Source of the DNA: Alphaproteobacteria bacterium MarineAlpha12_Bin1
GTDB lineage: Bacteria > Pseudomonadota > Alphaproteobacteria > UBA6615
Direction of reading: 5' to 3'
Assembly: GCA_002937505.1 (NCBI GenBank)
Contig: PTJY01000001.1
Coordinates: 310,001-374,000 of the forward strand
DNA: 64,000 bases
The notes below the pieces were generated by a model. The model was not told the DNA's origin. It saw nothing but the letters and a program-made list of their open reading frames with translations, and did no database searches. Of the stretch, positions 29,783 through 38,419 are shown piece by piece; position 1 is the stretch's first letter, and every line of letters starts with the position of its first letter. The position numbers and the translations under genes were made by a program.

Positions 29783-30338
29783 GACATTATATAAAAACCA
29801 CAAGAAGGCTAAAACTTCCCGAGTGTTAGGTTCAGTACGAGAGTTATCGGATAAATGGGGATTAACTGAACAATTACAGAAAGGAGAGGTATTAGGGCCT
29901 CCGTTTAGGGAGGTATTAGAATGTGCTGTAGAAATAAGCAAACGAGCAAAAATTCTGGCAGGGACCGCAAACAGCCAAGAGAGACGAATAGTTCTTAACG
30001 TGGCCTTATTAGAAATCGGAAGAGAAAACGATCGCAATGTAACTTTTATGCACGAATGTGCACATATTTTAACTGATTTGTTCTATGGACGTTCTTGTAA
30101 ACATAACCAGTCATGGCGGGACATCATGCGACTACTGGGTCAAAATCCTATAGTTAGTCATAATCTTTCGTACCTATCCCGTTCATCACAAGCAGTTGTA
30201 GCTTGGCAATGCAACAACTGTATTAAAAAATACTATTTCGTCAGAAAACCACGCCGTAATCCGTCAAAATGTTTTTGCCAGTCTTGTGGCCCTGAGCTGG
30301 GCCACCTAAAAGTTATACCTGTTTCTTGTGACAATTAG
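29772..30338 (+). CDS. SprT-like zinc metalloprotease-type protein
   Basis: 188 residues from a TTG, the first possible start after an in-frame stop; AGGTGA lies a few bases upstream. The SprT-like domain has HECAH at 94-98 with a third His at 111 (HNQSW), followed by a zinc ribbon with C147, C150, C169 and C172. This is the SprT/Spartan architecture, in which the eukaryotic member cleaves DNA-protein crosslinks; the bacterial role is unclear. Overlap with the thioesterase suggests translational coupling. A further unknown gene follows after five bases. Confidence 0.85.
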   Translation: MPGKTLYKNHKKAKTSRVLGSVRELSDKWGLTEQLQKGEVLGPPFREVLECAVEISKRAKILAGTANSQERRIVLNVALLEIGRENDRNVTFMHECAHILTDLFYGRSCKHNQSWRDIMRLLGQNPIVSHNLSYLSRSSQAVVAWQCNNCIKKYYFVRKPRRNPSKCFCQSCGPELGHLKVIPVSCDN

Positions 30339-30343
30339 GTTCT

Positions 30344-30787
30344 ATGAATAAAAGCTCACAGACTATCGAAAAAAAATTTCCTATCGAACTTAGGATCGTA
30401 GTCTGGGAATTTGTAAGAATTATGGTACAACTTGAAAAATCGACGAAGTCTAAAAACCTTAAAAACACTCCATCCATTTACCACGCTTGGCTACCTTCAT
30501 GGCGCGAAATAGATGATCGTCTAACAAAATCTGGCAAAAAAGATGTGTCAGAATTTTCCCAACTAATGATGGAAAAAGAGGTTTTATTACAATGTAGAAG
30601 TAATAAACAACTTAATGAGTTAATTAGAGCACTTGAGAATGTTATCAATCAGCTGAAAGTAGAAGCAAAACTAGCCTCTGGAGACGCAGAAAAATTAACT
30701 AGTTTTAGATATGAAAAAAGTGAGTTAGAAACGCTTTTAAGAAAAATACGAAGAATGAGAAAGTCGCCGAATAGAAATAAGCGTTGA
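30344..30787 (+). CDS. Uncharacterised basic helical protein behind the sprT-like gene
   Basis: 147 residues, not recognised. It is lysine/arginine-rich with a very basic C-terminus (KIRRMRKSPNRNKR) and a middle likely to form helices (NKQLNELIRALENVINQLKVEAKL). No membrane segment, signal peptide, Cys cluster or catalytic motif is seen. It starts five bases after the SprT-like stop, so the two are very probably one transcript. A nucleic-acid or protein-binding role would fit the charge, but this is speculation. Confidence 0.7.
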   Translation: MNKSSQTIEKKFPIELRIVVWEFVRIMVQLEKSTKSKNLKNTPSIYHAWLPSWREIDDRLTKSGKKDVSEFSQLMMEKEVLLQCRSNKQLNELIRALENVINQLKVEAKLASGDAEKLTSFRYEKSELETLLRKIRRMRKSPNRNKR

Positions 30788-30808
30788 TTATAAAGAGGCC
30801 TATTAGCA

Positions 30809-31708
30809 CTAGTTAGCTTCCTCGGACTTTGTTCTTACCATCTCTACAAATATGTTGATTGCCTCATCTAAAGTCCTGCTTCTATCAGCATTTTCAACTG
30901 TTTCTACAGCCAGTGGTGACTCCGACAACAAACTAAAAATCTCTGCAGCTCCTCGGTGAAAACCTCCGGGAAGTTTAGAGGCTTCAAGGGTATTTCTTAT
31001 TTCATTCATCTCTCCAATCCAACGTTTCGCGTCAGTACTTAACCATGGAACACGGTTTTTCATCCTATTAAAGGCCTCTGGCTGACTTTCCGACAACTCA
31101 TTCTTTAAATTTTCATAGACACCCAATTGTTTTCCAGCCAACAAAACTGCCGTATCTAATGTCATCGTTCCTTTAGTTAGAGCCGCGTAGCACATTTTTA
31201 AAGCTGAAGAACGGGCCCAATCCTTACCTAATGAAATTATTTTCAGACTTTCTCCCCCAAGTGGAAGAATCTGCTCAGCATACTTACCAGAAACATAGAG
31301 CCTAGTAGCGTCTCCCTTTCCTGGTGGTGGCCCTATTATGCCAGCATCAACGTATAAGGCCCCTACTGAACTAATTAATAACCTTATTCTTTCAGAGGTC
31401 GAGGGTGCGATTGCGTTACACTCAACGTAGAGGGGTTTTACTTTTAAAGCCTTAATAATTTGCTTAACTTCAGCTGCAAAACCCTCAGCCTCACTAGGGG
31501 GCATTATCGAAAGCATTAAATCAGATTCTTTAACAACAATGTGGAGATCTTTTACGTCTTCAATTCCGGCGTTAAAACAGAGACTGCGAGTACGATCACT
31601 CCTTCCATTTAAAGCTGTAATCACCCTAAATTTATTATTTAATAGTACTTTTCCTATCTCATTACCCATATCACCAGGGCTCATCAAACCAATAGTTTTT
31701 ATGGCCAC
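30809..31708 (-). CDS. 6-phosphogluconate dehydrogenase-like NAD(P) enzyme with DUF1932 domain
   Basis: 299 residues from the GTG at 31708, which has GGAGG eight bases upstream; a TTG five codons earlier overlaps that site and is less likely. The N-terminal Rossmann domain (IGLMSPGDMGNEIG) belongs to the beta-hydroxyacid dehydrogenase/6PGDH superfamily. The conserved second motif is the DAGIIGPPP region, and the C-terminal helical half is of the DUF1932 type. Substrate unknown. It stands alone, convergent with the gene at 30344 and divergent from the sulfurtransferase. Confidence 0.83.
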   Translation of the reverse strand: MAIKTIGLMSPGDMGNEIGKVLLNNKFRVITALNGRSDRTRSLCFNAGIEDVKDLHIVVKESDLMLSIMPPSEAEGFAAEVKQIIKALKVKPLYVECNAIAPSTSERIRLLISSVGALYVDAGIIGPPPGKGDATRLYVSGKYAEQILPLGGESLKIISLGKDWARSSALKMCYAALTKGTMTLDTAVLLAGKQLGVYENLKNELSESQPEAFNRMKNRVPWLSTDAKRWIGEMNEIRNTLEASKLPGGFHRGAAEIFSLLSESPLAVETVENADRSRTLDEAINIFVEMVRTKSEEAN

Positions 31709-31827
31709 CGAGTTACCCTCCAAATTGATTTAATAGTAATTATTGCTTTTGTTGCGCCCTCAGAGTTTACTTGAGTAAATCATTAATTCCTACGGTCCGA
31801 ATAAATATCTAATTTAGGAAACAAAAA

Positions 31828-32670
31828 ATGAAAGCTGGTAACCTTGTAAGTCCTGAATGGCTAATGAAAAACATAGAAAACCCTAGTATAAAGATACTGG
31901 AATTCAATTGGAACGGAACCGATTCATATGATTCGTGGCATATACCGGGAGCGCAGGGCTGGTTCTGGAAAGACTGGCTTTGGGATGAAAACATTAGGGA
32001 CTTTCCAAGCCCAGATGATTTTGCCAGAAGGTGTTCCCTTAGCGGAATTGAAAATAAGACCAAAATAGTTTGTTATGGAGATCCTCCTCAATTTGGAACA
32101 TATGGCTGGTGGGTTATTAAATACCTTGGGCACTTAGATGTATGTGTGCTGGATGGTGGCCGAGTAAAGTGGGAAAAAATGGGCTTTCCAAAATCACTAG
32201 AGCCCCCCACGATCTCAGAGGTGAATTATTTACCTAACGCCAAACGAAATAATAACATGCGTATTAGACGTGATGAAATTTTAGATAAAATCGATGAAAT
32301 TGATCAACAAAAAATCATATTACTCGATCATAGGTCAGCTGAAGAATATCGGGGTGAAAGAGTCAATATGATAGGGGCCCCTGATGTGGGAGCGGAAAGA
32401 GCCGGACGCATCCCTGGTGCTAGACATTTATACTTCGAAGATCTCCTCGATAAAAACATGTGCTTTAAATCTGCTAATGAGTTGTCTGATCTGTTTGAAG
32501 CAAAAGGAGCTACAGCCGATTCAGAGATTATTTCGTACTGTCGTCTTAGTCATCGAGCTACCCTCGCTTTTTTTGCAATGACTGAGCTCTTAGGTTATAC
32601 AAATGTAAGAAGCTATGATGGCTCATGGACCGAGTGGGGAAGTCTTGTTGGCGTTCCAATAGAACGTTAG
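31828..32670 (+). CDS. Two-domain rhodanese-like sulfurtransferase
   Basis: 280 residues with two rhodanese repeats. The catalytic Cys is C238 in the loop CRLSHRA. That loop differs from the CG(S/T)GVTA of mercaptopyruvate sulfurtransferases and is nearer the CRxGxRS loop of SseA-type thiosulfate sulfurtransferases. SYDGSWTEWG near the C-terminus is a family mark. It would move sulfane sulfur from thiosulfate or 3-mercaptopyruvate. AGGAAA precedes the ATG. The old yellow enzyme follows 39 bases downstream. Confidence 0.88.
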   Translation: MKAGNLVSPEWLMKNIENPSIKILEFNWNGTDSYDSWHIPGAQGWFWKDWLWDENIRDFPSPDDFARRCSLSGIENKTKIVCYGDPPQFGTYGWWVIKYLGHLDVCVLDGGRVKWEKMGFPKSLEPPTISEVNYLPNAKRNNNMRIRRDEILDKIDEIDQQKIILLDHRSAEEYRGERVNMIGAPDVGAERAGRIPGARHLYFEDLLDKNMCFKSANELSDLFEAKGATADSEIISYCRLSHRATLAFFAMTELLGYTNVRSYDGSWTEWGSLVGVPIER

Positions 32671-32709
32671 AACAGTATTTATTTTATTTACAATTATTCA
32701 GGAATTATT

Positions 32710-33888
32710 ATGACTTTAACTGGACCAGGCGTTGAAAAGTTTCCTACTCTTTTTTCATCCTATAAATTGAAAAACTTGAACATATCAAATCGGTGTATCG
32801 TATCTCCTATGACAAGAACCAGCGCAACGGAGGATGGATTGGTTACTGACCAAATAGCAGAATATTACGCCAAATATGCAAGAAGCGGTTGGGGACTAAT
32901 CATTACCGAGGGCACCTATATTGATTTTCGATATAGCCAAGGTTACACATACCAGCCTGGCATTGCTGATGAACGTCAGCAAGAATCTTGGAGAAAGGTA
33001 GTCGAGGCCTCACACGCAGCCGGGACGCCTATTTTTATGCAAATATTTCACTGTGGAGCCATTAACCAAGGTAATTACTGGGTTAAAGGGTCTATAGCAC
33101 CATCTGTTGTAAAACCCAAAGGCGAGCAAATTCCTCGCTACCGAGGAGCAGCTGGGGGATTTCAAACTCCTAGAGAAATAACAAATGAAGAAATTGAGTC
33201 CGTCATCGAAAGTTTTGGAGAAGCGGCCAAAAGAGCAGACGAAGTGGGATTCGATGGGATAGAAGTCCATGGTGCAAACGGTTATTTACCTGATCAATTT
33301 CTAACAACATACACAAATCAAAGAGAAGATGACTATGGCGGGCAAATCGAGAATCGTATTAAGTTTCATTGCAAAATAATGACTGCTGTGAGGAATGCAG
33401 TCCCTAATAAACCTGTTGGAGTACGTATTTCGCAAACAAAGGTTAACGACTTTGAGTATAATTGGCCCGGTGGAACATCAGATGCTCAGGTTATTTTTTC
33501 AAAATTGGCAGAAACGGGAATAGACTTTATTGATTGCAGCGCCCACCTGGGCGTTACCCCTATATTTGACACTAAAAATAGTCTATCAGGTTTAGCTAAA
33601 AAGTATTCAGGTGTTCCCGTCATATCTAACGGAAAATTACAGGACCCAATTGTAGCTGAAAAAGCTTTGACCGAAGGTGAAGGAGATTTTGTAGCTATAG
33701 GAAAAGGTGCTCTCGCTGACTACGAGTGGCCACTTAAAATAGCCGCGGAAAACGATCCATTTCCATTTGATCCAGGTATGATAACGCCTTACGCAACCTT
33801 GGATTGTAATGAAGATTTCTGGACTAAAAATCCTGATGGAGTATCAACTGAAATAGTAGAAGCGAGGGATGCAGGTGAGAGGGCATAA
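32710..33888 (+). CDS. Old yellow enzyme-family NADH:flavin oxidoreductase
   Basis: 392 residues, FMN-binding TIM barrel. The motifs are VSPMTRTSA, QIFHCGAINQ (active-site His), HGANGYLPDQFL and NQREDDYGG (substrate/FMN binding), plus a late region ending in AIGKGALADYEWP. It reduces activated alkenes or demethylates small N-methyl compounds depending on the subfamily; no C-terminal [4Fe-4S]/Rossmann extension is present, so it is the short type. Co-directional with the sulfurtransferase. Confidence 0.92.
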   Translation: MTLTGPGVEKFPTLFSSYKLKNLNISNRCIVSPMTRTSATEDGLVTDQIAEYYAKYARSGWGLIITEGTYIDFRYSQGYTYQPGIADERQQESWRKVVEASHAAGTPIFMQIFHCGAINQGNYWVKGSIAPSVVKPKGEQIPRYRGAAGGFQTPREITNEEIESVIESFGEAAKRADEVGFDGIEVHGANGYLPDQFLTTYTNQREDDYGGQIENRIKFHCKIMTAVRNAVPNKPVGVRISQTKVNDFEYNWPGGTSDAQVIFSKLAETGIDFIDCSAHLGVTPIFDTKNSLSGLAKKYSGVPVISNGKLQDPIVAEKALTEGEGDFVAIGKGALADYEWPLKIAAENDPFPFDPGMITPYATLDCNEDFWTKNPDGVSTEIVEARDAGERA

Positions 33889-33897
33889 ATATAGTTT

Positions 33898-35436
33898 TTA
33901 CCTTCCCGATTTCATGGCCAAAGCCACTATAATTGATAATGCACAAACTATAAAAAGAACAACAAAAATATCTTTGAAACCGTACATGTTTGACTGGACA
34001 TAAATAACCTTATCTAAATACCCAAGAGCCATTGGCGCCTGCTCTAACAGAGGTAAGCCCGCATGAGAAAGTAAGTCCTTAACTTTATCCAATAGCTCCA
34101 TGGTTTGGGTGTTTCCTGCATTTTGAAATGGAGTCAACATTTCACTAAAAAATTGTGTTCTTCTCTCTAAAAAGACAGCAAACAGATTCACTCCAAACGC
34201 CCCTCCAAGTTGGCGCATGCAATTTACTGTTCCAGAAGCTTGAGCGACCATATTAGCAGGAACAGGTCTAAGCGCACCAACGCTAACCGCTGGAAATACA
34301 AATATATTACCAAAACGTCCGACAAAAACCCAAAAAGTCAAAAACCAAAAACTTGTGTTCAGATCAGCAAACGAAGTCAGAAGCGCAGAAATAGCGATCA
34401 AAGCCATCCCTAGTGAAGCCAATAAAGAGATAGACATTCGATCACTCAAGTAACCTCCCAAAGGAAAGAGGAGTGCAAGAAGCACTTGAGGAAGTAAAAT
34501 TAAACCGGCTTGGGTAGCTGATAGTCCCTGAACGGTTTGTACAAACAGTGGAACCATATAGGTTGTAACAAAGATAGATACGCCGAATAAAAAACTAACA
34601 ATAGCTGCCGAAGCAAAGCGTAAGTTTAAAAAAAGCCGTAATTCAATCAAAGGCTCCTTTGCCCTTAACTCCCATAAAATAAAAATAATTAAAGTGAAAA
34701 TTGATACCCACAGAAGCAATACAACTTCAAGAGAACTCCAACCTAATCTCTGTCCATTTACAAATGCAGTCAGGAAACCAACCGTTATTATCAACATCAG
34801 CGTGAAACCCAACCAATCAAACTTTGGAGTTTCTATTGAACGATCTCGGCCCGGAAGTGTAAAAGGGGAGAGAACTAAACCAATTAAAGCAAAGGGAAGA
34901 GCAATATAAAACGTATGACGCCAGCCATAAAGGTCTACAACAATTCCACCGAACAAGGGAGCAACAGCGGGAGCAAGGACTGTTCCCATGGCGAATATTC
35001 CCATCGCTTTCCCTCGTTGTTCGGGAGGAAATACTCTGAACATTGCCAACATTGAAATTGGCTGAACTATTCCCGCAGCGGCACCTTGTAAAACTCTAGA
35101 GAGGATCAAAATGTCTTCGTTCGGAGATATTGCGCCCAGTAAGGATGCAAAAACGAACAATGAAAGCACCGATATAAATGTAAACCTCAACCCTACTGCT
35201 TTATCTAACCAATCGATCATGAGCATCGTTGAGGTCATCGCCGCAAGAAAAGCTGTTGACATCCACTGGGCTGTTATTTGCCCCATACCGAAGTAGCCCA
35301 TGATGTCAGGTATTGCAGTGTTAATTACAGTAATTGCCAGCGTAACCGCTACTCCTGAAGCAATGGCGGTGATAGTGACCAACCACCTCTGCAACTGGCT
35401 ACTATGTGCTGACATAGAGCTAACCGTCGTCAGCAT
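33898..35436 (-). CDS. emrB: MFS multidrug exporter, DHA2/EmrB family
   Basis: 512 residues with 14 predicted membrane segments, the DHA2 length. The motif GAAAGIVQPISMLAMF and the following RVFPPEQRGKAMGIF match the family. It would export drugs or lipophilic toxins across the inner membrane with the EmrA-like adaptor. The first ATG (35436) overlaps emrA by 17 bases; an ATG seven codons later would leave four bases between them. It is the last gene of marR-emrA-emrB. Confidence 0.93.
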   Translation of the reverse strand: MLTTVSSMSAHSSQLQRWLVTITAIASGVAVTLAITVINTAIPDIMGYFGMGQITAQWMSTAFLAAMTSTMLMIDWLDKAVGLRFTFISVLSLFVFASLLGAISPNEDILILSRVLQGAAAGIVQPISMLAMFRVFPPEQRGKAMGIFAMGTVLAPAVAPLFGGIVVDLYGWRHTFYIALPFALIGLVLSPFTLPGRDRSIETPKFDWLGFTLMLIITVGFLTAFVNGQRLGWSSLEVVLLLWVSIFTLIIFILWELRAKEPLIELRLFLNLRFASAAIVSFLFGVSIFVTTYMVPLFVQTVQGLSATQAGLILLPQVLLALLFPLGGYLSDRMSISLLASLGMALIAISALLTSFADLNTSFWFLTFWVFVGRFGNIFVFPAVSVGALRPVPANMVAQASGTVNCMRQLGGAFGVNLFAVFLERRTQFFSEMLTPFQNAGNTQTMELLDKVKDLLSHAGLPLLEQAPMALGYLDKVIYVQSNMYGFKDIFVVLFIVCALSIIVALAMKSGR

Positions 35437-36577
35437 CGATCTCTATATCTAATTCAACCATCATACCAGGCCGCAGATGATTACTTCTTTGCTTAATTTC
35501 AATGCGGACAGGAATACGCTGAGTAACTTTTGTAAAGTTTCCACTAGGATTAGGAGCAGGCAATAATGCAAACTGGCTCGTAGTCGCATCTCCGATACTA
35601 ACTAATTTTCCAGAATAAATTTGATTCGGATAAGCGTCTACCTGAACCGAAACTAATTGTCCAAGTTTCAGGTTACGCAATCTAGTTTCTTTAATATTAG
35701 CTTCAATCCATACGTGACTAGGATCATGCATCAGGAAAAGTCGCTGCCCTGACTGAGCCATTTCACCCGAAGATATAAAACTCTTATCAATAACTCCGTC
35801 AATCGGACTTATGATATTAGTCTCATCTATCTGTATTTTCTTGCCATCAATTTTTGCAACCAGATGTTCCTTCTGGGCTATCTGTCTAGATAACTCATGC
35901 CGCAAGACATCGATTTCATCACGTGTAATCTCTGCAGACCTAAGTGCAGCTTCCGCTACCTTGACTTTAGCGGCAGCTTTTCTTGCCTCTTGGTTTTTCA
36001 TTTCTACTCTAGTTTTAAGTAAGCGCCATTTTTTTATGGAAACAACACCCCTTTTTTTCAATGAATCAGCTCGATAAAAATCATCTTTAGCCAATTTAAT
36101 GTTTAACTCACGAGCAGCAAATTCTGCTTTAGCCGCAGTTAGTTCCGATTTTCTTTCAACGACCAAAGCTACTCTTCTACGATCTAACATCCTTATCTGC
36201 GACTCAATTTGACGAATCTGGGCTAGTTTTCCATCTACCAGATATTTGAGTTCTCTTAATTCTATTTTCGCTTCCCGATCGTCAATTTTAAGCAAAAGGT
36301 CCCCAGACTTAACTTTATCTCCCTCTTTAACATTTAAGCTAATAATATTGCCTGCTGTGCTAGAGCTAATAGTTTTCATCTCTGTGTCAATTCGAGCATC
36401 CACCACATGAATATTATTTATTTGATCGAGGTACCAACTTATAACTCCTATACCGGAAACAGAGACTAACAAAAGTATTAGAACTGTTTTAAGAACGAAT
36501 TTATTCCCGAAAGATCTCGCCTCTGGCTTTAGGTCGGGATTGGCATCAGAATTATTAGAAAGTTCGCTATTCGACAT
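35420..36577 (-). CDS. emrA: EmrA/HlyD-type membrane fusion protein
   Basis: 385 residues. One N-terminal membrane helix (about residues 30-48, FVLKTVLILLLVSVSGIGVI) precedes a split biotinyl-lipoyl domain and a long alpha-helical hairpin rich in E, K and R, then a beta-barrel domain ending in LRPGMMVELDIEI. This is the periplasmic adaptor linking the EmrB-like pump to a TolC-type channel, which is not encoded nearby. Second gene of the marR operon, 22 bases after marR. Confidence 0.93.
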   Translation of the reverse strand: MSNSELSNNSDANPDLKPEARSFGNKFVLKTVLILLLVSVSGIGVISWYLDQINNIHVVDARIDTEMKTISSSTAGNIISLNVKEGDKVKSGDLLLKIDDREAKIELRELKYLVDGKLAQIRQIESQIRMLDRRRVALVVERKSELTAAKAEFAARELNIKLAKDDFYRADSLKKRGVVSIKKWRLLKTRVEMKNQEARKAAAKVKVAEAALRSAEITRDEIDVLRHELSRQIAQKEHLVAKIDGKKIQIDETNIISPIDGVIDKSFISSGEMAQSGQRLFLMHDPSHVWIEANIKETRLRNLKLGQLVSVQVDAYPNQIYSGKLVSIGDATTSQFALLPAPNPSGNFTKVTQRIPVRIEIKQRSNHLRPGMMVELDIEIDADDG

Positions 36578-36599
36578 TGGTTCAACCAGAATTATAAGA

Positions 36600-37058
36600 T
36601 TAATTAACTTTCTTATATGAAGAAACTTTTAGGCCTATATGCTTAAAAACGGTTAAGCAGACACTGATTTCTTCTTTAGTGAGATCACTAAGAAACTCGT
36701 CTCTAAAATCATTAATCGTTGTTTTAATTTCTTCTACTAATGGTCGACCCTTCTCTGTAATTGATATCACTTTTCGCCTTCGATCACTTTTAGATTCACT
36801 ACGCTCTATAAGATTCATACTCTCTAAAGCGTCAAGTAAACGGACTAGAGTGGGTCCCTCAATGCCCATGCTTAATGCAAGATCTTTTTGAGAGAGCTCT
36901 TCACTACTTCGAGAAATATAATACAGTGTTAACCACCGTGACTGAGTCATCCCAATAGACATTAGATGCTTGTCAATAAGGCTTCTCCAAGACCAATAAA
37001 GCCTGCCAAGTTCAATATTAAAATTTTCTTTTTCTTCTGAATTAATAGTCATCGACAT
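36600..37058 (-). CDS. MarR-family transcriptional regulator
   Basis: 152 residues. The winged helix-turn-helix contains LSQKDLALSMGIEGPTLVRLLDALESM and a basic wing (RSESKSDRRRKVISITEKG). It heads the marR-emrA-emrB transcript and probably represses it until a phenolic or lipophilic ligand binds, as in E. coli EmrR. Two exact 12-base direct repeats lie directly before its ATG and are the obvious operator candidate. Confidence 0.93.
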   Translation of the reverse strand: MSMTINSEEKENFNIELGRLYWSWRSLIDKHLMSIGMTQSRWLTLYYISRSSEELSQKDLALSMGIEGPTLVRLLDALESMNLIERSESKSDRRRKVISITEKGRPLVEEIKTTINDFRDEFLSDLTKEEISVCLTVFKHIGLKVSSYKKVN

Positions 37059-37062
37059 ATAC

Positions 37063-37089
37063 TTAGCATACTATTAGTTAGCATACTAT
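37063..37089. repeat. Direct repeats, candidate MarR operator
   Basis: TTAGCATACTAT occurs at 37063-37074 and again at 37078-37089, a 15-base period. It begins four bases upstream of the marR ATG, and inverted TAGT/ACTA half-sites run through both copies. The position fits autoregulation of marR-emrA-emrB. The divergent thiolase promoter lies in the same 150-base intergenic region and may share control. Confidence 0.6.
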
Positions 37090-37208
37090 ACTATTATTTA
37101 TTTATCTGATATGACATAATTATTGCAATTTAGTAGCTTTAAATTCCGTATCTATATCTCTATTGTTTAGATCATAATCTCTATAAATAATTCAAAGGGA
37201 GTTCCAGA

Positions 37209-38417
37209 ATGGCTGAAGCATTTTTATGTGATGCAGTCCGCACACCTTTCGGACGTTATGGTGGAAGCCTATCAGAAATAAGAACTGACGATCTTGCCGC
37301 TACCCCACTTAAAGCGCTAGTTGCCCGAAACGAAAAAGTTGATTGGGAGGCTGTAGATGACGTCATTTATGGTTGTGTAAACCAGGCTGGTGAGGACAAT
37401 CGTAATGTTGCTAGAATGGCCTCCTTACTGTCCGGATTACCAACTTCGGTTACTGGCGCAACAGTAAATAGACTTTGTGGTTCAGGTCTTGAAGCACTAA
37501 CTGCAGCTGCAAGATCAATTAGAACAGGCGAAGCGGAAGTAGTGATCGCCGGAGGTGTAGAGAGTATGTCGAGAGCTCCTTTCGTCATGCCAAAGGCAAC
37601 ATCAGCCTTTAGTAGAGCCACAAAAATAGAAGATACAACTATAGGATGGAGGTTTGTTAACCCCAAAATGAAGCAAGAGTACGGAATAGATTCTATGCCA
37701 GAAACTGCTGAGAACGTTGCAGTTGAGTTCCAAATTAACCGTAGAGACCAAGATTCATTTGCTTTTAGATCCCAACAAAGAGCCAAAAACGCACAAAGCA
37801 ACGGACGTCTTTCTAGAGAGATCATACCTGTTAGTGTACCTAAAAGACGAAGTGACCCAGTTATAGTTGATACTGATGAGCACCCGAGAGGAGAAACAAC
37901 TCTGGATGTTTTAGCAAAACTACCAACGCCATTTAGAGAAGATGGAACTGTAACCGCTGGAAATGCATCAGGCGTTAATGACGGGGCCTGTGCCATGATA
38001 ATAGCTTCTGAGGGTGCAATAAAAAAATATAGTCTTAATCCCTTAGCTAGAATTTTAGGAACAGCAACAGCAGGTGTACCTCCCAGAATCATGGGCTTTG
38101 GTCCAGCGCCAGCAACAAGAAAGCTTTTAGAACGCCTCAAAATTAAAGTTAGTGATATAGGAGTGATTGAATTAAACGAAGCTTTTGCTGCTCAAGCTTT
38201 AGCCGTGACACGAGATCTAGGTTTGCCCGATGATGCAGAACATGTAAACCCTAACGGAGGAGCAATAGCTCTAGGGCACCCTCTTGGAGCAAGTGGCGGC
38301 CGCCTAGCAATGACAGCAGCATATGAATTGCTGGATCGCAATGAGAAATACGCGCTATGCACAATGTGTATAGGAGTAGGCCAAGGAATAGCTACTTTGC
38401 TTGAAAGGGCTGCATAA
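37209..38417 (+). CDS. Acetyl-CoA acyltransferase, PcaF/PaaJ-like thiolase
   Basis: 402 residues. The nucleophile is C90 in [21 protein letters not shown] provides the His, and [10 protein letters not shown] the second Cys. Motifs such as [14 protein letters not shown] and [10 protein letters not shown] resemble beta-ketoadipyl-CoA thiolases more than short biosynthetic thiolases, suggesting degradation of a dicarboxyl-CoA. No other pca or paa genes are present, so a general beta-oxidation thiolase is possible. GGGAG precedes the ATG. Confidence 0.9.
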   Translation: MAEAFLCDAVRTPFGRYGGSLSEIRTDDLAATPLKALVARNEKVDWEAVDDVIYGCVNQAGEDNRNVARMASLLSGLPTSVTGATVNRLCGSGLEALTAAARSIRTGEAEVVIAGGVESMSRAPFVMPKATSAFSRATKIEDTTIGWRFVNPKMKQEYGIDSMPETAENVAVEFQINRRDQDSFAFRSQQRAKNAQSNGRLSREIIPVSVPKRRSDPVIVDTDEHPRGETTLDVLAKLPTPFREDGTVTAGNASGVNDGACAMIIASEGAIKKYSLNPLARILGTATAGVPPRIMGFGPAPATRKLLERLKIKVSDIGVIELNEAFAAQALAVTRDLGLPDDAEHVNPNGGAIALGHPLGASGGRLAMTAAYELLDRNEKYALCTMCIGVGQGIATLLERAA

Positions 38418-38419
38418 AT

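Noticed and set aside
37367-38140. Long antisense open frame (257 codons) inside the thiolase gene
   Set aside because: It is a codon-bias shadow: the plus-strand thiolase has every family motif, while the antisense product has no recognisable domain and no ribosome-binding site.
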